64,000 nt of DNA from positions 186,001-250,000 of the forward strand of contig NZ_JAOZEW010000001.1 in NCBI RefSeq assembly GCF_025847235.1, read 5' to 3'. The notes beneath the pieces were generated by a model. It was not told the DNA's origin and made no database searches. It was given only the letters and a program-made list of their open reading frames with translations. Positions within the stretch are counted from its first letter, which is position 1. The number at the start of each line of letters is the position of its first letter. The position numbers and the translations under genes were made by a program. Shown piece by piece: positions 25,494-33,972 of this stretch. The DNA comes from Flavobacterium shii (GTDB taxonomy: Bacteria > Bacteroidota > Bacteroidia > Flavobacteriales > Flavobacteriaceae).

Positions 25494-25571
25494 TATTGCA
25501 AAAGTAGAGCTAAACTGATAAAATCAAAACGGTAAGTTGAAAATTTTAAACAAATTTAACATTAACTAAGA

Positions 25572-25605
25572 AAACCAGAATAGTATTTTAACGCTATTCT
25601 GGTTT
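25572..25605 (-). terminator. Terminator of dps
   Basis: AAACCAGAATAG / CTATTCTGGTTT, a 12-bp perfect stem, just after the dps stop on the minus strand and followed there by TTTTC. Confidence 0.8.
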
Positions 25606-25616
25606 AATTGCTTCAT

Positions 25617-26096
25617 TTACAAATCTTCCTCTAACCACGCTCTCATCATCCAAATTGTTTTTTCTTGCTCAGAAATGAAGTCACTCATCATCGAATTTGT
25701 TCCTTCATCGTTTATTTCATCAGATTGTTTTAAAATTTCTCTTTCTATCTTTAATAAATCTGTTAATGAATTTACAATTAAGTGAACTGCCTTTTCATCA
25801 TTCGAGATATTCTTTCCAACTTCGATTTTATTATTTTTAATATAATCCTCAAAAGTATGTAATGGTGTACCTCCTATTGTGAGAACTCTCTCGGCGATTA
25901 GATCTATTTTTAATTGAGCGTCTGTGTACAACTCTTCAAACTTTACATGCAAATCAAAAAAACGTTTTCCGCGAATGTTCCAGTGAATTCCTCGCAAGTT
26001 TTGATAGTAAACCTGAAAATTTGATAGTAAGACATTTAATTCTTTTACAATTAATTCTGACTCCTTAACTGGCAATCCTAAAATATTAGTTTTCAT
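25617..26096 (-). CDS. dps: Dps-like ferritin (DNA starvation/stationary-phase protection)
   Basis: 159 residues from the ATG at 26096; the frame could be extended two codons to a TTG but the ATG is the natural start. The four-helix ferritin fold contains the ferroxidase motif of Dps: YYQNLRGIHWNIRGKRFFDLHVKFEELYTDAQLKIDLIAERVLTIGG-type pattern, with the intersubunit ligands His (HWNIRG), His (LHVKFEELY), Asp and Glu in order. It stores iron and uses peroxide as oxidant, shielding DNA. It is divergent from oxyR, with about 110 bases between the two starts, so OxyR control is likely. Confidence 0.92.
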   Translation of the reverse strand: MKTNILGLPVKESELIVKELNVLLSNFQVYYQNLRGIHWNIRGKRFFDLHVKFEELYTDAQLKIDLIAERVLTIGGTPLHTFEDYIKNNKIEVGKNISNDEKAVHLIVNSLTDLLKIEREILKQSDEINDEGTNSMMSDFISEQEKTIWMMRAWLEEDL

Positions 26097-26177
26097 ATTC
26101 AATTAATTTAAAATTCTATTAATTGTAAATTTAAAATAACTTTTTCAAAATTGCTATAAAAAAAAATTATATTTTAT

Positions 26178-26185
26178 TATTTTTG
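26178..26185 (+). promoter_or_regulatory. Bacteroidota -7 box for oxyR
   Basis: TATTTTTG matches TAnnTTTG. Transcription from it would begin near 26190, after the first in-frame start codon at 26183 but before the ATG at 26207, supporting the shorter protein. Confidence 0.45.
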
Positions 26186-26206
26186 CATCAGAAAATACTA
26201 TTAAAA

Positions 26207-27148
26207 ATGACAATCACTCAACTCCAATATGTTTTAGCTGTGGCTGAACACAAAAACTTCACTCTTGCTGCCGAAAAATGTTTCGTTACTCAGCCTACGC
26301 TTAGTATGCAAATACAAAAAATAGAAGAGGAACTTAGCATATTAATATTCGACAGAAGCAAGAAACCCATCCAACTTACAGAAATTGGGCAAAAAATCGT
26401 AAATCAGGCAAAAAACATTGTAAACGAAGCCGATAGAATAAAAGACATTGTAGAACAACAAAAAGGTTTTATTGGAGGCGAATTTAAATTGGGGATTATC
26501 CCAACGGTTATGCCTACCCTTTTACCAATGTTCCTGAACAACTTCATCAAGAAATATCCAAAAGTTAAACTATTAATTGAGGAACTTAATACTGATGAAA
26601 TTATCGTTAAATTAAAAAACGGACATCTTGATGCTGCAATTGCAGTAACACCACTAGAAGATGAAAAAATAAAAGAAATCGTTCTGTATTTCGAACCTTT
26701 TGTAGCCTATATTCCTGAACACCATTCTGTTTTCCAAAAAGAAGAAATAGAAGTATCTGATTTAAACATCAATGAAATTTTACTTCTACAAGACGGACAT
26801 TGTTTTAGAGATGGTATTTTAAACCTTTGTAAAAATGGTACAGATATAGAGCATAATGCTTTCCAGATCCAAAGCGGAAGTTTTGAAACACTTATAAAAT
26901 TAGCCGACGAAGGCTTGGGCACAACATTATTGCCGTATTTACATACATTAGATCTAAAAGAAACAGACAAATTAAAGCTTCGTCACTTTAAGGAACCTAA
27001 ACCTGCCAGAGAAGTAAGTTTAATTTACCCTAAAAGCGAATTAAAAATTCAAATCATCGATGCCTTACGAAGCACAATTGCTGGTGTTGTAAAAGGAGCT
27101 ATTGTTTTCCAAAATGTTCAGATAGTAAGTCCAATTCAAAAGAAATAA
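26207..27148 (+). CDS. oxyR: LysR-type peroxide sensor OxyR
   Basis: 313 residues from ATG 26207 (MTITQLQYVLAVAEHKNF). N-terminal LysR helix-turn-helix: FTLAAEKCFVTQPTLSMQIQKIEEEL. In the sensor domain the motif DGHCFRDGILNLC places Cys at residues 199 and 208, exactly the peroxide-reactive pair of E. coli OxyR (C199/C208), which also confirms the chosen start; the open frame upstream would shift them by eight. Oxidation to the disulfide switches on peroxide defence genes. The divergent dps gene is the obvious target. A terminator follows. Confidence 0.93.
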   Translation: MTITQLQYVLAVAEHKNFTLAAEKCFVTQPTLSMQIQKIEEELSILIFDRSKKPIQLTEIGQKIVNQAKNIVNEADRIKDIVEQQKGFIGGEFKLGIIPTVMPTLLPMFLNNFIKKYPKVKLLIEELNTDEIIVKLKNGHLDAAIAVTPLEDEKIKEIVLYFEPFVAYIPEHHSVFQKEEIEVSDLNINEILLLQDGHCFRDGILNLCKNGTDIEHNAFQIQSGSFETLIKLADEGLGTTLLPYLHTLDLKETDKLKLRHFKEPKPAREVSLIYPKSELKIQIIDALRSTIAGVVKGAIVFQNVQIVSPIQKK

Positions 27149-27174
27149 AAAAGGAACCAATTGGTTCCTTTTTT
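27147..27174. terminator. Bidirectional terminator
   Basis: AAAAAAGGAACCAA / TTGGTTCCTTTTTT, a perfect palindrome between convergent oxyR and the small gene ending at 27173. Confidence 0.85.
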
Positions 27175-27370
27175 ATCCTTTAACTATCAGTAGACATTCT
27201 TTTAATTCGGGTTTTCCGATTGTAAAATTCAATAACCACTCTTGCAATTGTTCCATTTCGTATGGTAATAGTGTTTTGATAGCTTTTTCTAATTCTTTTA
27301 AGAAAAGTACCGGGTCGAAACTAACTCTTTCAAGTATTGATTTCGTGTAATCGAACATCATTTTTGACAT
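27173..27370 (-). CDS. Small conserved-looking protein, unknown function
   Basis: 65 residues: MMFDYTKSILERVSFDPVLFLKELEKAIKTLLPYEMEQLQEWLLNF-like helical content with alternating hydrophobic and charged residues. Start may be any of three close Met codons (27370, 27361, 27358). It has its own small cistron with a terminator at its 3' end and AT-rich sequence upstream, and codon use like its neighbours. Similar short proteins beginning FDYTKxILExVSFD are, as far as I recall, common in Flavobacteriaceae; function unknown. Confidence 0.65.
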   Translation of the reverse strand: MSKMMFDYTKSILERVSFDPVLFLKELEKAIKTLLPYEMEQLQEWLLNFTIGKPELKECLLIVKG

Positions 27371-27537
27371 AATAAATTAAGATTATGGGGTTATCTCATT
27401 ATTTTTTAACTCGACGTAAAAATAAACAATTTACATACATGTAGTCAGCTTTTAACTTATTATTTTGTTTTATTATTTACGAATACGTTTTCTTAAATAC
27501 ACATATAGCAATTTAAAATTAATCTAAATAGTATGAT

Positions 27538-28203
27538 TTACATCCCTTTACGGGCTCTAAACATCTCTCTTTTCCCTGGAGGGCCTGCAAGCTTTTCGAC
27601 AGTGAATCCTACCTCGATCATGCTTCTTTTAACAACTCCTCTGGCAGCATAAGTTACCAAAACTCCATTAGGTTTTAAAGAATTGTACATTTTTCTGAAG
27701 ATTTCGGTACTCCAAAGCTCAGGTTGCACCCGATATCCAAAAGCATCAAAATAAATTAAATCAAAAGTTTCAACATCATCTATATCCTGAAAAAACTGTT
27801 TTCTCTTAGTTAATGTAAACGTATCATTAAGCCTGATTAATTCATCCCAATTGCTTTCATGCATTTTTTTAAACACATCTGTATCTGCATCGGCTCCCAA
27901 TTCGGCGACATAATTCATCATAAGAACTTCATTGGCAGCTACCGGATATGCTTCTACTCCAACATAATTTATATTTTGCTTTTTCTCATTTGCTTCCAAA
28001 AAAGTAATGAAAGCATTTAACCCCGTTCCAAAACCAATTTCTAATATTGAAATAGATTTGTTATCGAATAAAGAAAACCCATGCTGAATAAATACATGTT
28101 TCGCTTCTTGTATTGCGCCATGTTTAGAGTGATAACATTCATCCCATTCTTCCAAATGAATTGTAGTTGAACCATCTAGAGTTTGAATTATTTCTCTTTT
28201 CAC
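27538..28203 (-). CDS. mnmD: tRNA mnm5s2U34 methyltransferase MnmD
   Basis: 221 residues beginning with GTG at 28203 (MKREIIQTLDGSTTIHLEEWDECYHSKHGA); no ATG is available before residue ~76. This N-terminal EWxExYHSxxGA, the SAM motif ILEIGFGTGLNAF, IYFDAFGYRVQPELWS and VTYAARGVVKRSMIEVGF...GPPGKREMFRA are hallmarks of MnmD, equal to the methylase half of E. coli MnmC without the oxidase half. It finishes the wobble-uridine modification in tRNAs for Lys, Glu and Gln. Single gene, divergent from ilvE. Confidence 0.93.
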   Translation of the reverse strand: MKREIIQTLDGSTTIHLEEWDECYHSKHGAIQEAKHVFIQHGFSLFDNKSISILEIGFGTGLNAFITFLEANEKKQNINYVGVEAYPVAANEVLMMNYVAELGADADTDVFKKMHESNWDELIRLNDTFTLTKRKQFFQDIDDVETFDLIYFDAFGYRVQPELWSTEIFRKMYNSLKPNGVLVTYAARGVVKRSMIEVGFTVEKLAGPPGKREMFRARKGM

Positions 28204-28505
28204 AATTTATAAATCAGATTATTGATGTTTTTGTTTCATTTTGTAGTCAAATTTAAACAAAACAAATGCGTAAAGCCTTAAAAAACCGTACTTTTTTCAT
28301 AAATTTCATATAAAACAAAGCTCTTTTTTTAACTTTTTTACAAAATAAATAAATCACAGTTAAACCCTATAATTAATGCCTTTTTAGCATCTAAATTGTA
28401 TATTTTTACTTAATTTTGCAATTGTTAAAATTTATTTCACACCCTTTCAAGGTTTTGGATTACAATCTTAAACAATGAAATAGCACACAAAAACCATACT
28501 TTATC
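28204..28505. other. Divergent intergenic region mnmD / ilvE
   Basis: 302 AT-rich bases. TAATTTTG at 28411-28418 fits a -7 box for ilvE and would give a leader of about 80 nt. I find no leader peptide rich in branched-chain codons and no attenuator hairpin. Confidence 0.5.
28411..28418 (+). promoter_or_regulatory. Bacteroidota -7 box for ilvE
   Basis: TAATTTTG, a full match to TAnnTTTG, 88 bases before the ilvE start codon. Confidence 0.4.
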
Positions 28506-29576
28506 ATGAGTACAACTCAAACAAACAAAATTGAAATCATCAAAGCTACTTCGACAAAAATAAACGATGTAGACTTTGACAACTTAAGCTTTGGTGCTGT
28601 ATTTACAGACCATTTATTCGAATGTGATTTTAAAAATGGAGAGTGGCAAACACCTGTCATTAAGCCTTACGCTCCAATTTTAATGGATCCATCTTCAAAA
28701 GTCTTTCATTATGGACAAGCAATTTTTGAAGGAATGAAAGCTTACAAAGATGATAAAGATGCTATTTGGCTTTTTAGACCAGAAGAAAACCACAAACGTT
28801 TTAATGCTTCTGCAGTAAGAATGGCAATGCCTGAAATTCCTGAAGCTATTTTTCTAGATGGATTAAATGAGTTATTGAAATTAGACGCCGAATGGGTTAA
28901 AAGAGGAAATGGAAGCAGTATGTATATCCGTCCGTTTATGATTGCAACTGGCGCTGGTGTTGTTGCAAACCCTTCTGATGAATATAAATTTATGATTTTG
29001 CTTTCCCCTGCAAAATCATACTATGCTGGAGAAGTAAAAGTTATTATTGCTGAGCACTATAGTAGAGCTGCAAATGGTGGTATCGGAGCCGCTAAAGCTG
29101 CAGGTAACTACGGAGCACAGTTTTACCCAACAAATTTGGCTAATAAAGACGGTTTCCAACAAGTAATCTGGACTGATGATGCAACACATACCAAACTTGA
29201 AGAAGCAGGTACAATGAATGTGTTTTTCAGAATTAACGATACTTTATTAACCGCACCAACAAGCGAAAGAATTCTAGACGGAATTACTCGTAAAAGTTTA
29301 TTAGCAATTGCAGAAAAAGAAGGTTTAAAAACTGAAGTTCGTTCTGTATTAGCTTCTGAATTAGTTGAAGCTGCTAAAGATGGTTCATTAAAAGAAATTT
29401 TTGGTGCTGGTACTGCTGCAGTAGTTAGCGTTATTAAAGGATTCTCATACAAAGATGAATATTACGAATTACCTAAAACAGATGATTCTTACGCTTCTCT
29501 TTTAAAAGAAAAACTAACAGGTATACAAAACAAACTTGCCGAAGATACTTTTAACTGGACTGTTCAAGTAAAATAA
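28506..29576 (+). CDS. ilvE: Branched-chain amino acid aminotransferase
   Basis: 356 residues, the long eukaryote/Bacteroidota form of the fold-type IV PLP enzyme. Visible motifs: FHYGQAIFEGMKAYK, WLFRPEENHKRFNASA, GSSMYIRPFMIATG, GIGAAKAAGNYGAQF, the segment EEAGTMNVFF and RILDGITRKSLL near the PLP phosphate cup, and EIFGAGTAAVVSVI. It catalyses the reversible transamination of Val, Leu and Ile with 2-oxoglutarate in the cytosol. Single gene with its own terminator; no other ilv or leu genes are near. Confidence 0.93.
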   Translation: MSTTQTNKIEIIKATSTKINDVDFDNLSFGAVFTDHLFECDFKNGEWQTPVIKPYAPILMDPSSKVFHYGQAIFEGMKAYKDDKDAIWLFRPEENHKRFNASAVRMAMPEIPEAIFLDGLNELLKLDAEWVKRGNGSSMYIRPFMIATGAGVVANPSDEYKFMILLSPAKSYYAGEVKVIIAEHYSRAANGGIGAAKAAGNYGAQFYPTNLANKDGFQQVIWTDDATHTKLEEAGTMNVFFRINDTLLTAPTSERILDGITRKSLLAIAEKEGLKTEVRSVLASELVEAAKDGSLKEIFGAGTAAVVSVIKGFSYKDEYYELPKTDDSYASLLKEKLTGIQNKLAEDTFNWTVQVK

Positions 29577-29597
29577 TTCGTCGCACACTATTATAAT

Positions 29598-29632
29598 TAA
29601 AGGCGATTTTCTTAACGGAAATCGCCTTTTTT
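29598..29632 (+). terminator. Terminator of ilvE
   Basis: AAAGGCGATTT / AAATCGCCTTTTTT stem and T-run 22 bases after the ilvE stop. Confidence 0.85.
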
Positions 29633-29657
29633 ATTAAACTAAACTCTCCAAAAACCA

Positions 29658-30797
29658 ATGATTACCAATAATATTAAAAAGAAAATAATCCTTCTTTTAA
29701 CTACAATTCTCGCTTGCATCAATCTTTATTCTCAGGATAATTATGCTTTTTTTGGTTCGTATAATTGGGATAAAACTACCAACGGAATTTATGTATACCA
29801 ACTAGACACTATAAACGGAAGGTTAAAAAAAATTACTACAGTAAAAAATATTACTAATCCTTCTTTTCTAACCTTATCGCCTAACGGAAAATATGTGTAT
29901 GCCTGCAACGAAAGCAAAACTCCAAATGCAGGAAGAGTAAGTAGTTTTGAATTTAACCCTGAAAAGAAAACGCTGACTTTTATGAACAGCCAGAGAAGCG
30001 GAAGCGAAAATCCAGTTTATCTAACGGTTCATAAAAACGGAAAATGGCTTATTAATGGTAATTATACCGAAGGAAGCGTTTCGGTTTATCCAATTGCCGA
30101 AGATGGAAAAATAGAACCAATTGCACAAAACTTTCAATATACAGAAGGAAGTGTAGATCCAAAAAGACAAGACCGCTCTCATATTCATTCTACAGTATTC
30201 TCTCCTAATTATGACTATATCTTTTTTCCAGATTTAGGCGCAGATAAAATACGATGTTATCAATTTGACGCTAATCAAAGTCAGCCTTTACAAACTGCCG
30301 AAAATCCTTTTGCGAAAGCACCTCTAGAAAGTGGCCCAAGACATTTTACTTTTCATCCAAACGGAAAATTTGGGTATTGTATTGAAGAACTCTCGGGAAC
30401 GATAAGCGTGTACAAATATGAAAACGGAAATCTAGATCCTCTCCAGAGAATAAATACGCATCCTGAATCATTAAAAAGTGGATTCGAAAGTTCGGACATT
30501 CACATTTCGCCCGACGGAAAATTCCTTTATGCATCGAATAGAGGACAAGAAAACAATATTGCTATTTTCTCTATTGCCGAAGATGGAACATTAAAAACAA
30601 TAGGTTATCAATCGACTCTAGGAGAACATCCCAGAGTATTTGCTTTAAATCCATCAGGAAGTTTTTTAATCGCTACAAATACGGGTAACGGAAATGTAAT
30701 TGTATTTAAAAGAGATAAAGAAACTGGATTGTTGGAAAAAGTAGGTAAAAAAATTAAAATCAGAAATGTTTCCTGCGTACAAATCAAACGATATTAA
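29658..30797 (+). CDS. Secreted lactonase-family beta-propeller (Pgl/YbhE-like)
   Basis: 379 residues with a signal peptide ending NLYSQ. The body has the seven-bladed propeller repeats of the lactonase (6-phosphogluconolactonase, YbhE) family: GIYVYQLDTINGRL, PSFLTLSPNGKYVYACNE, SRSHIHSTVF-type DRSHIHSTVFSPNYDYIF, GPRHFTFHPNGKFGYCIEE, SSDIHISPDGKFLYASNRG and GEHPRVFALNPSGSFLIATN. Because it is exported, a role in the cytosolic pentose phosphate pathway is unlikely; lactone hydrolysis or binding in the periplasm is more plausible. Single gene 24 bases after the ilvE terminator. Confidence 0.85.
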   Translation: MITNNIKKKIILLLTTILACINLYSQDNYAFFGSYNWDKTTNGIYVYQLDTINGRLKKITTVKNITNPSFLTLSPNGKYVYACNESKTPNAGRVSSFEFNPEKKTLTFMNSQRSGSENPVYLTVHKNGKWLINGNYTEGSVSVYPIAEDGKIEPIAQNFQYTEGSVDPKRQDRSHIHSTVFSPNYDYIFFPDLGADKIRCYQFDANQSQPLQTAENPFAKAPLESGPRHFTFHPNGKFGYCIEELSGTISVYKYENGNLDPLQRINTHPESLKSGFESSDIHISPDGKFLYASNRGQENNIAIFSIAEDGTLKTIGYQSTLGEHPRVFALNPSGSFLIATNTGNGNVIVFKRDKETGLLEKVGKKIKIRNVSCVQIKRY

Positions 30798-30839
30798 AAG
30801 GATAATAGTTTTTAAAAAAAACTAAAATACAAAACGCAA

Positions 30840-30908
30840 ATTTCACTAATTAGCACTAATTTGAGCTGTTCGAATAAGGCTCTTTTAATTGGTGTAAATT
30901 AGTGAAAT
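30840..30908. repeat. Intergenic inverted repeat
   Basis: ATTTCACTAATT (30840-30851) and AATTAGTGAAAT (30897-30908) are perfectly complementary 12-bp arms around 45 bases. It sits between convergent genes and may act as a terminator or be a decayed palindromic element. Confidence 0.6.
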
Positions 30909-30943
30909 CCGTGTTATCCTTCTTTATAACTAAGTCGTAATTA

Positions 30944-31327
30944 TTATTTTAAAATCTTAGAGAAATCGGGTTTAAAATAATTTGGACCTTTCATTACTTT
31001 TCCATCTTCACGATAAATTGGTTGTCCATCTTCGCCCAATTTACTCATATTACTTTGCTGAATTTCATCAAAAACAGCTTCAATTTTATCCTGTAGACCG
31101 TGCTCGATAATTGTTCCACATAAAATATACATCATATCTCCTAGCGCATCGGCAATCTCTACTAAATCATTATTTTGTACCGCCTCAAGATATTCTTCGT
31201 TTTCTTCTTTCATCAAATTGTAACGAAGTATATTTTTTGTTTCTCCCAAATCGGCAATTGGCGATTCGCTATGTCCAATTTTAAAAGCAGTATGAAATTC
31301 CTTCACTGCATCAATTTGTTTTTGCAT
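30944..31327 (-). CDS. MazG-like nucleoside triphosphate pyrophosphohydrolase
   Basis: 127 residues of the all-alpha NTP pyrophosphohydrolase fold. The Mg-binding pattern is visible as MKEENEEYLEA (ExxE) followed by EIADALGDMMYILCGTIIEHG (ExxD), as in MazG, HisE and dUTPase-2 families. The C-terminal GEDGQPIYREDGKVMKGPNYFKPD is the tail of a Bacteroidota subgroup often labelled phosphoribosyl-ATP pyrophosphohydrolase-like. A house-cleaning role on non-canonical nucleotides is likely; a histidine-pathway role is not supported by context. Confidence 0.85.
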   Translation of the reverse strand: MQKQIDAVKEFHTAFKIGHSESPIADLGETKNILRYNLMKEENEEYLEAVQNNDLVEIADALGDMMYILCGTIIEHGLQDKIEAVFDEIQQSNMSKLGEDGQPIYREDGKVMKGPNYFKPDFSKILK

Positions 31328-31382
31328 AATTATATTTGATTAAATGAAATGCCAAATTAGCAACTATTCTTAAACTATTGCC

Positions 31383-31390
31383 TAAATTTG
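31383..31390 (+). promoter_or_regulatory. -7 box that fixes the start of the next small gene
   Basis: TAAATTTG matches TAnnTTTG. Transcription would start near 31396, so the in-frame TTG at 31378 cannot be the start codon and ATG 31408 is favoured. Confidence 0.4.
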
Positions 31391-31407
31391 CCAAAAAAAT
31401 TAAAACT

Positions 31408-31596
31408 ATGTTTAGTCAGGGACAATTAATATTTGCATTGTGTTTTTTTATTGCTTTCGTTATCGCAATGATATTTGCCTACAGAAAAGATGTAAAACTG
31501 CACAAAGTATTCTACAAAGGAAATTATAAGGTTTTACTAGTTTTCATAGCTTTTATTATCCTTTTATTTCTAATAAAAATATTCTTCAAACGATAA
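31408..31596 (+). CDS. Small two-helix membrane protein
   Basis: 62 residues from ATG 31408 (MFSQGQLIFALCFFIAFVIAMIFAYRKD). Two membrane spans (about 8-26 and 42-59) flank a short basic cytosolic loop, RKDVKLHKVFYKGNYK; the C-terminus KIFFKR is also basic, so both ends and loop follow the positive-inside rule in a hairpin. No function recognised. It is a single cistron with a strong terminator directly after it. Confidence 0.65.
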   Translation: MFSQGQLIFALCFFIAFVIAMIFAYRKDVKLHKVFYKGNYKVLLVFIAFIILLFLIKIFFKR

Positions 31597-31606
31597 TTTA
31601 ATTCAT

Positions 31607-31640
31607 AAAAAATGCCCGCTAAACCAGCGGGCATTTTTAT
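31607..31640. terminator. Bidirectional terminator
   Basis: AAAAAATGCCCGCT / AGCGGGCATTTTT stem with a 5-nt loop between convergent genes. Confidence 0.88.
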
Positions 31641-31659
31641 TATCTACAATAAATACTTG

Positions 31660-33696
31660 TTAGTTCTCTAAAGGCAAGAAACCAAAGTTTTTAGAATAAT
31701 CTAGCATTTGTTCTGCAAAGGTTTTTGGTTGTTTTACTTCAATCGAAATAATTTTACCTTTTGTATCTAGTTTAGGTTCCAAAACAGGATTTACAAATCC
31801 GCTGTAAGGCGCAGATGGAAATTGTTTGTTACGCTCTAGAACTTCAGCATGTAATTTCTGATCTACTTTTACACCATAATTTTCTACCAAAGCTTTTCCT
31901 GCATTGTAATCTCCTTCAGATTTTATACGTTGTACTTCACGTAATAACTGTCCGAATAAATCATGTAATTTATCATAATCAGTAATATTAAAATACGTTT
32001 TACCGTTACGTGTAATTTTCTCGATTACATTATCTTTTTTACCTTTTTCGTAAACCCAAGCACTTACCCACTGACGGTTTCTCATGTGTGCTTCTTCGAT
32101 ATTAGCACCTAAGTCTAAACGAACCAATTGCGTCATTAATCCGTTACGGATATAACTATCGTATGATTCCATTCCTACTTTTTTCCAGTCATCAACCAAT
32201 CCAATTTCTTGTAATTTAGGATTGTATAAATAGTATAAACCAACTAAGTCAGCCCTACCTTCTTCTAGAGTTGAAGCATAACTTTTTAAAGTTTCTTTTG
32301 GAGTACCAACACCTTCATTTATTTGTCCTGAAGCATGACCTATAACTTCATGTAAAGCTGTATGCAATTTATCTCCCAGTTCACCATATTTTTTTGCTAA
32401 AGCAATTTCTTCTTCATCATTGGCAAATTCTTGTAATTTCCCAGTTCCTGCAGATTTAGAATAAGCATCGATAATATTACCTAATGAAACCGATTTAGAA
32501 CCATGTTCTGCACGAATCCAATCGGCATTAGGAAGATTCACTCCAATTGGTGTACTTGGAGAAGCATCTCCAGACTCTCCTGCTACAATAACAGTTTTGT
32601 ATGAAACACCAACAACATTTTTCTTTTTGTGTTCTGGCATTAACGGAGAATTATCTTCAAACCATTGTGCATTTTTAGATACTACTTCCATTTTGGCCGA
32701 CATATCAAAATCTTTAATTTGCACCACACCTTCATAAGAACCTCTATATCCTAATGGATCATTATATACTTCGATAAAACCATTGATATAATCAATATTC
32801 CCTTCTGTTGCATGTAACCAGGCAATATTATAATCATCCCACGTTTTTAAGTTTCCAGTTTTGTAAAAATCAATTAATAACCCCAAGGCATCAGCTTGTT
32901 TTTTATTCTCGGCAACAGATTTGGCTTTTTCTAACCAAAAGATAATTTTATCAATTGCAGCTCCGTACATCCCACCACTTTTCCAAACTTTCTCTTCCAG
33001 TTGTCCTTTGGCGTTTTTAACCAATTTAGAATTTAATCCATAAGAAATAGGTTTCTTAGGATCTGGGCTTGTTTGTTTTTTATAAAAATCTTCTGCTTCT
33101 TGTATTGTAATTCCTTTAGCATAAAAATTAACTGCCGATCCTGCCAGCAATCCTTTCGATTCATCAAGATTTACTTTTTTACTATCTTCATTATTAAATA
33201 AGATAGCAACAACATCCGGAGCTAGTTTTGTTTTGGTAGCTTTTAATAAACCATCAAAATATTCTTTTGAGAAATCAGGTTTAATTTTATCATTCGAATA
33301 ATGATGATGAATACCATTAGAAAACCAAACACGTTTAAGATAAATCTCGAAGTTATTCCAGTCTGCACTCTTTTTATCTCCTTTATAATTTACATAAATC
33401 TGCTCAAGCGCTTTTCTGATTTTTAAATTATTTTTATAGTTCTGATCCCACATTATATCACGACCGGCAGTTCCTGCCTGAGTAAGATAATATACTAATT
33501 CTTGTTCTTTTAGAGATAAATTTTCCCAACCTGGTATTTGATAACGTAATACTTTAATGTCGGCAAATTGCTCTACTATAAAATCGAAAGGTTTTTCATT
33601 ATTGGTTTTTAGTGTAGCTGTATTTGCAACCTGAGCGTTGCAAAGAACTGAAACACCAACAGTCATAAAAATTCCTGCAGCTGTACGTAATTTCAT
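31660..33696 (-). CDS. Dipeptidyl-peptidase III family metallopeptidase (M49)
   Basis: 678 residues, close to the ~675 of characterised Bacteroides DPP III. The zinc motif HEVIGH (about 446-451) is the M49-specific HExxGH with an extra residue compared with HExxH, and EEGRAD (about 477-482) supplies the third ligand Glu. A signal peptide (MTVGVSVLCNAQ) predicts export to the periplasm. The family removes dipeptides from the N-termini of short peptides. In databases such proteins from this phylum are sometimes mislabelled dihydrofolate reductase; nothing here supports that. Single gene. Confidence 0.9.
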   Translation of the reverse strand: MKLRTAAGIFMTVGVSVLCNAQVANTATLKTNNEKPFDFIVEQFADIKVLRYQIPGWENLSLKEQELVYYLTQAGTAGRDIMWDQNYKNNLKIRKALEQIYVNYKGDKKSADWNNFEIYLKRVWFSNGIHHHYSNDKIKPDFSKEYFDGLLKATKTKLAPDVVAILFNNEDSKKVNLDESKGLLAGSAVNFYAKGITIQEAEDFYKKQTSPDPKKPISYGLNSKLVKNAKGQLEEKVWKSGGMYGAAIDKIIFWLEKAKSVAENKKQADALGLLIDFYKTGNLKTWDDYNIAWLHATEGNIDYINGFIEVYNDPLGYRGSYEGVVQIKDFDMSAKMEVVSKNAQWFEDNSPLMPEHKKKNVVGVSYKTVIVAGESGDASPSTPIGVNLPNADWIRAEHGSKSVSLGNIIDAYSKSAGTGKLQEFANDEEEIALAKKYGELGDKLHTALHEVIGHASGQINEGVGTPKETLKSYASTLEEGRADLVGLYYLYNPKLQEIGLVDDWKKVGMESYDSYIRNGLMTQLVRLDLGANIEEAHMRNRQWVSAWVYEKGKKDNVIEKITRNGKTYFNITDYDKLHDLFGQLLREVQRIKSEGDYNAGKALVENYGVKVDQKLHAEVLERNKQFPSAPYSGFVNPVLEPKLDTKGKIISIEVKQPKTFAEQMLDYSKNFGFLPLEN

Positions 33697-33972
33697 TATT
33701 AATGATATTTAGTTTATAAAAAAATTATTATTTAACAAATATACGTTTTCTTTAAAAAAATTATAAAAAACATCGTTAATATTACTTTCCACCGATATTT
33801 AAAAGGTAAAATTCTTTATCTTGCTCTTACCTTTTTTCTTGCAAATTATTTTTTATAAAACTATCTTAAAAGCATAAAAATTAACAAAAAAGGCCTAGTT
33901 TTGACTTTTTATTAGTTCCTGTAAAATATTAATAAAATTTATAACTTTACACCAGATAACAACCAAGATACC

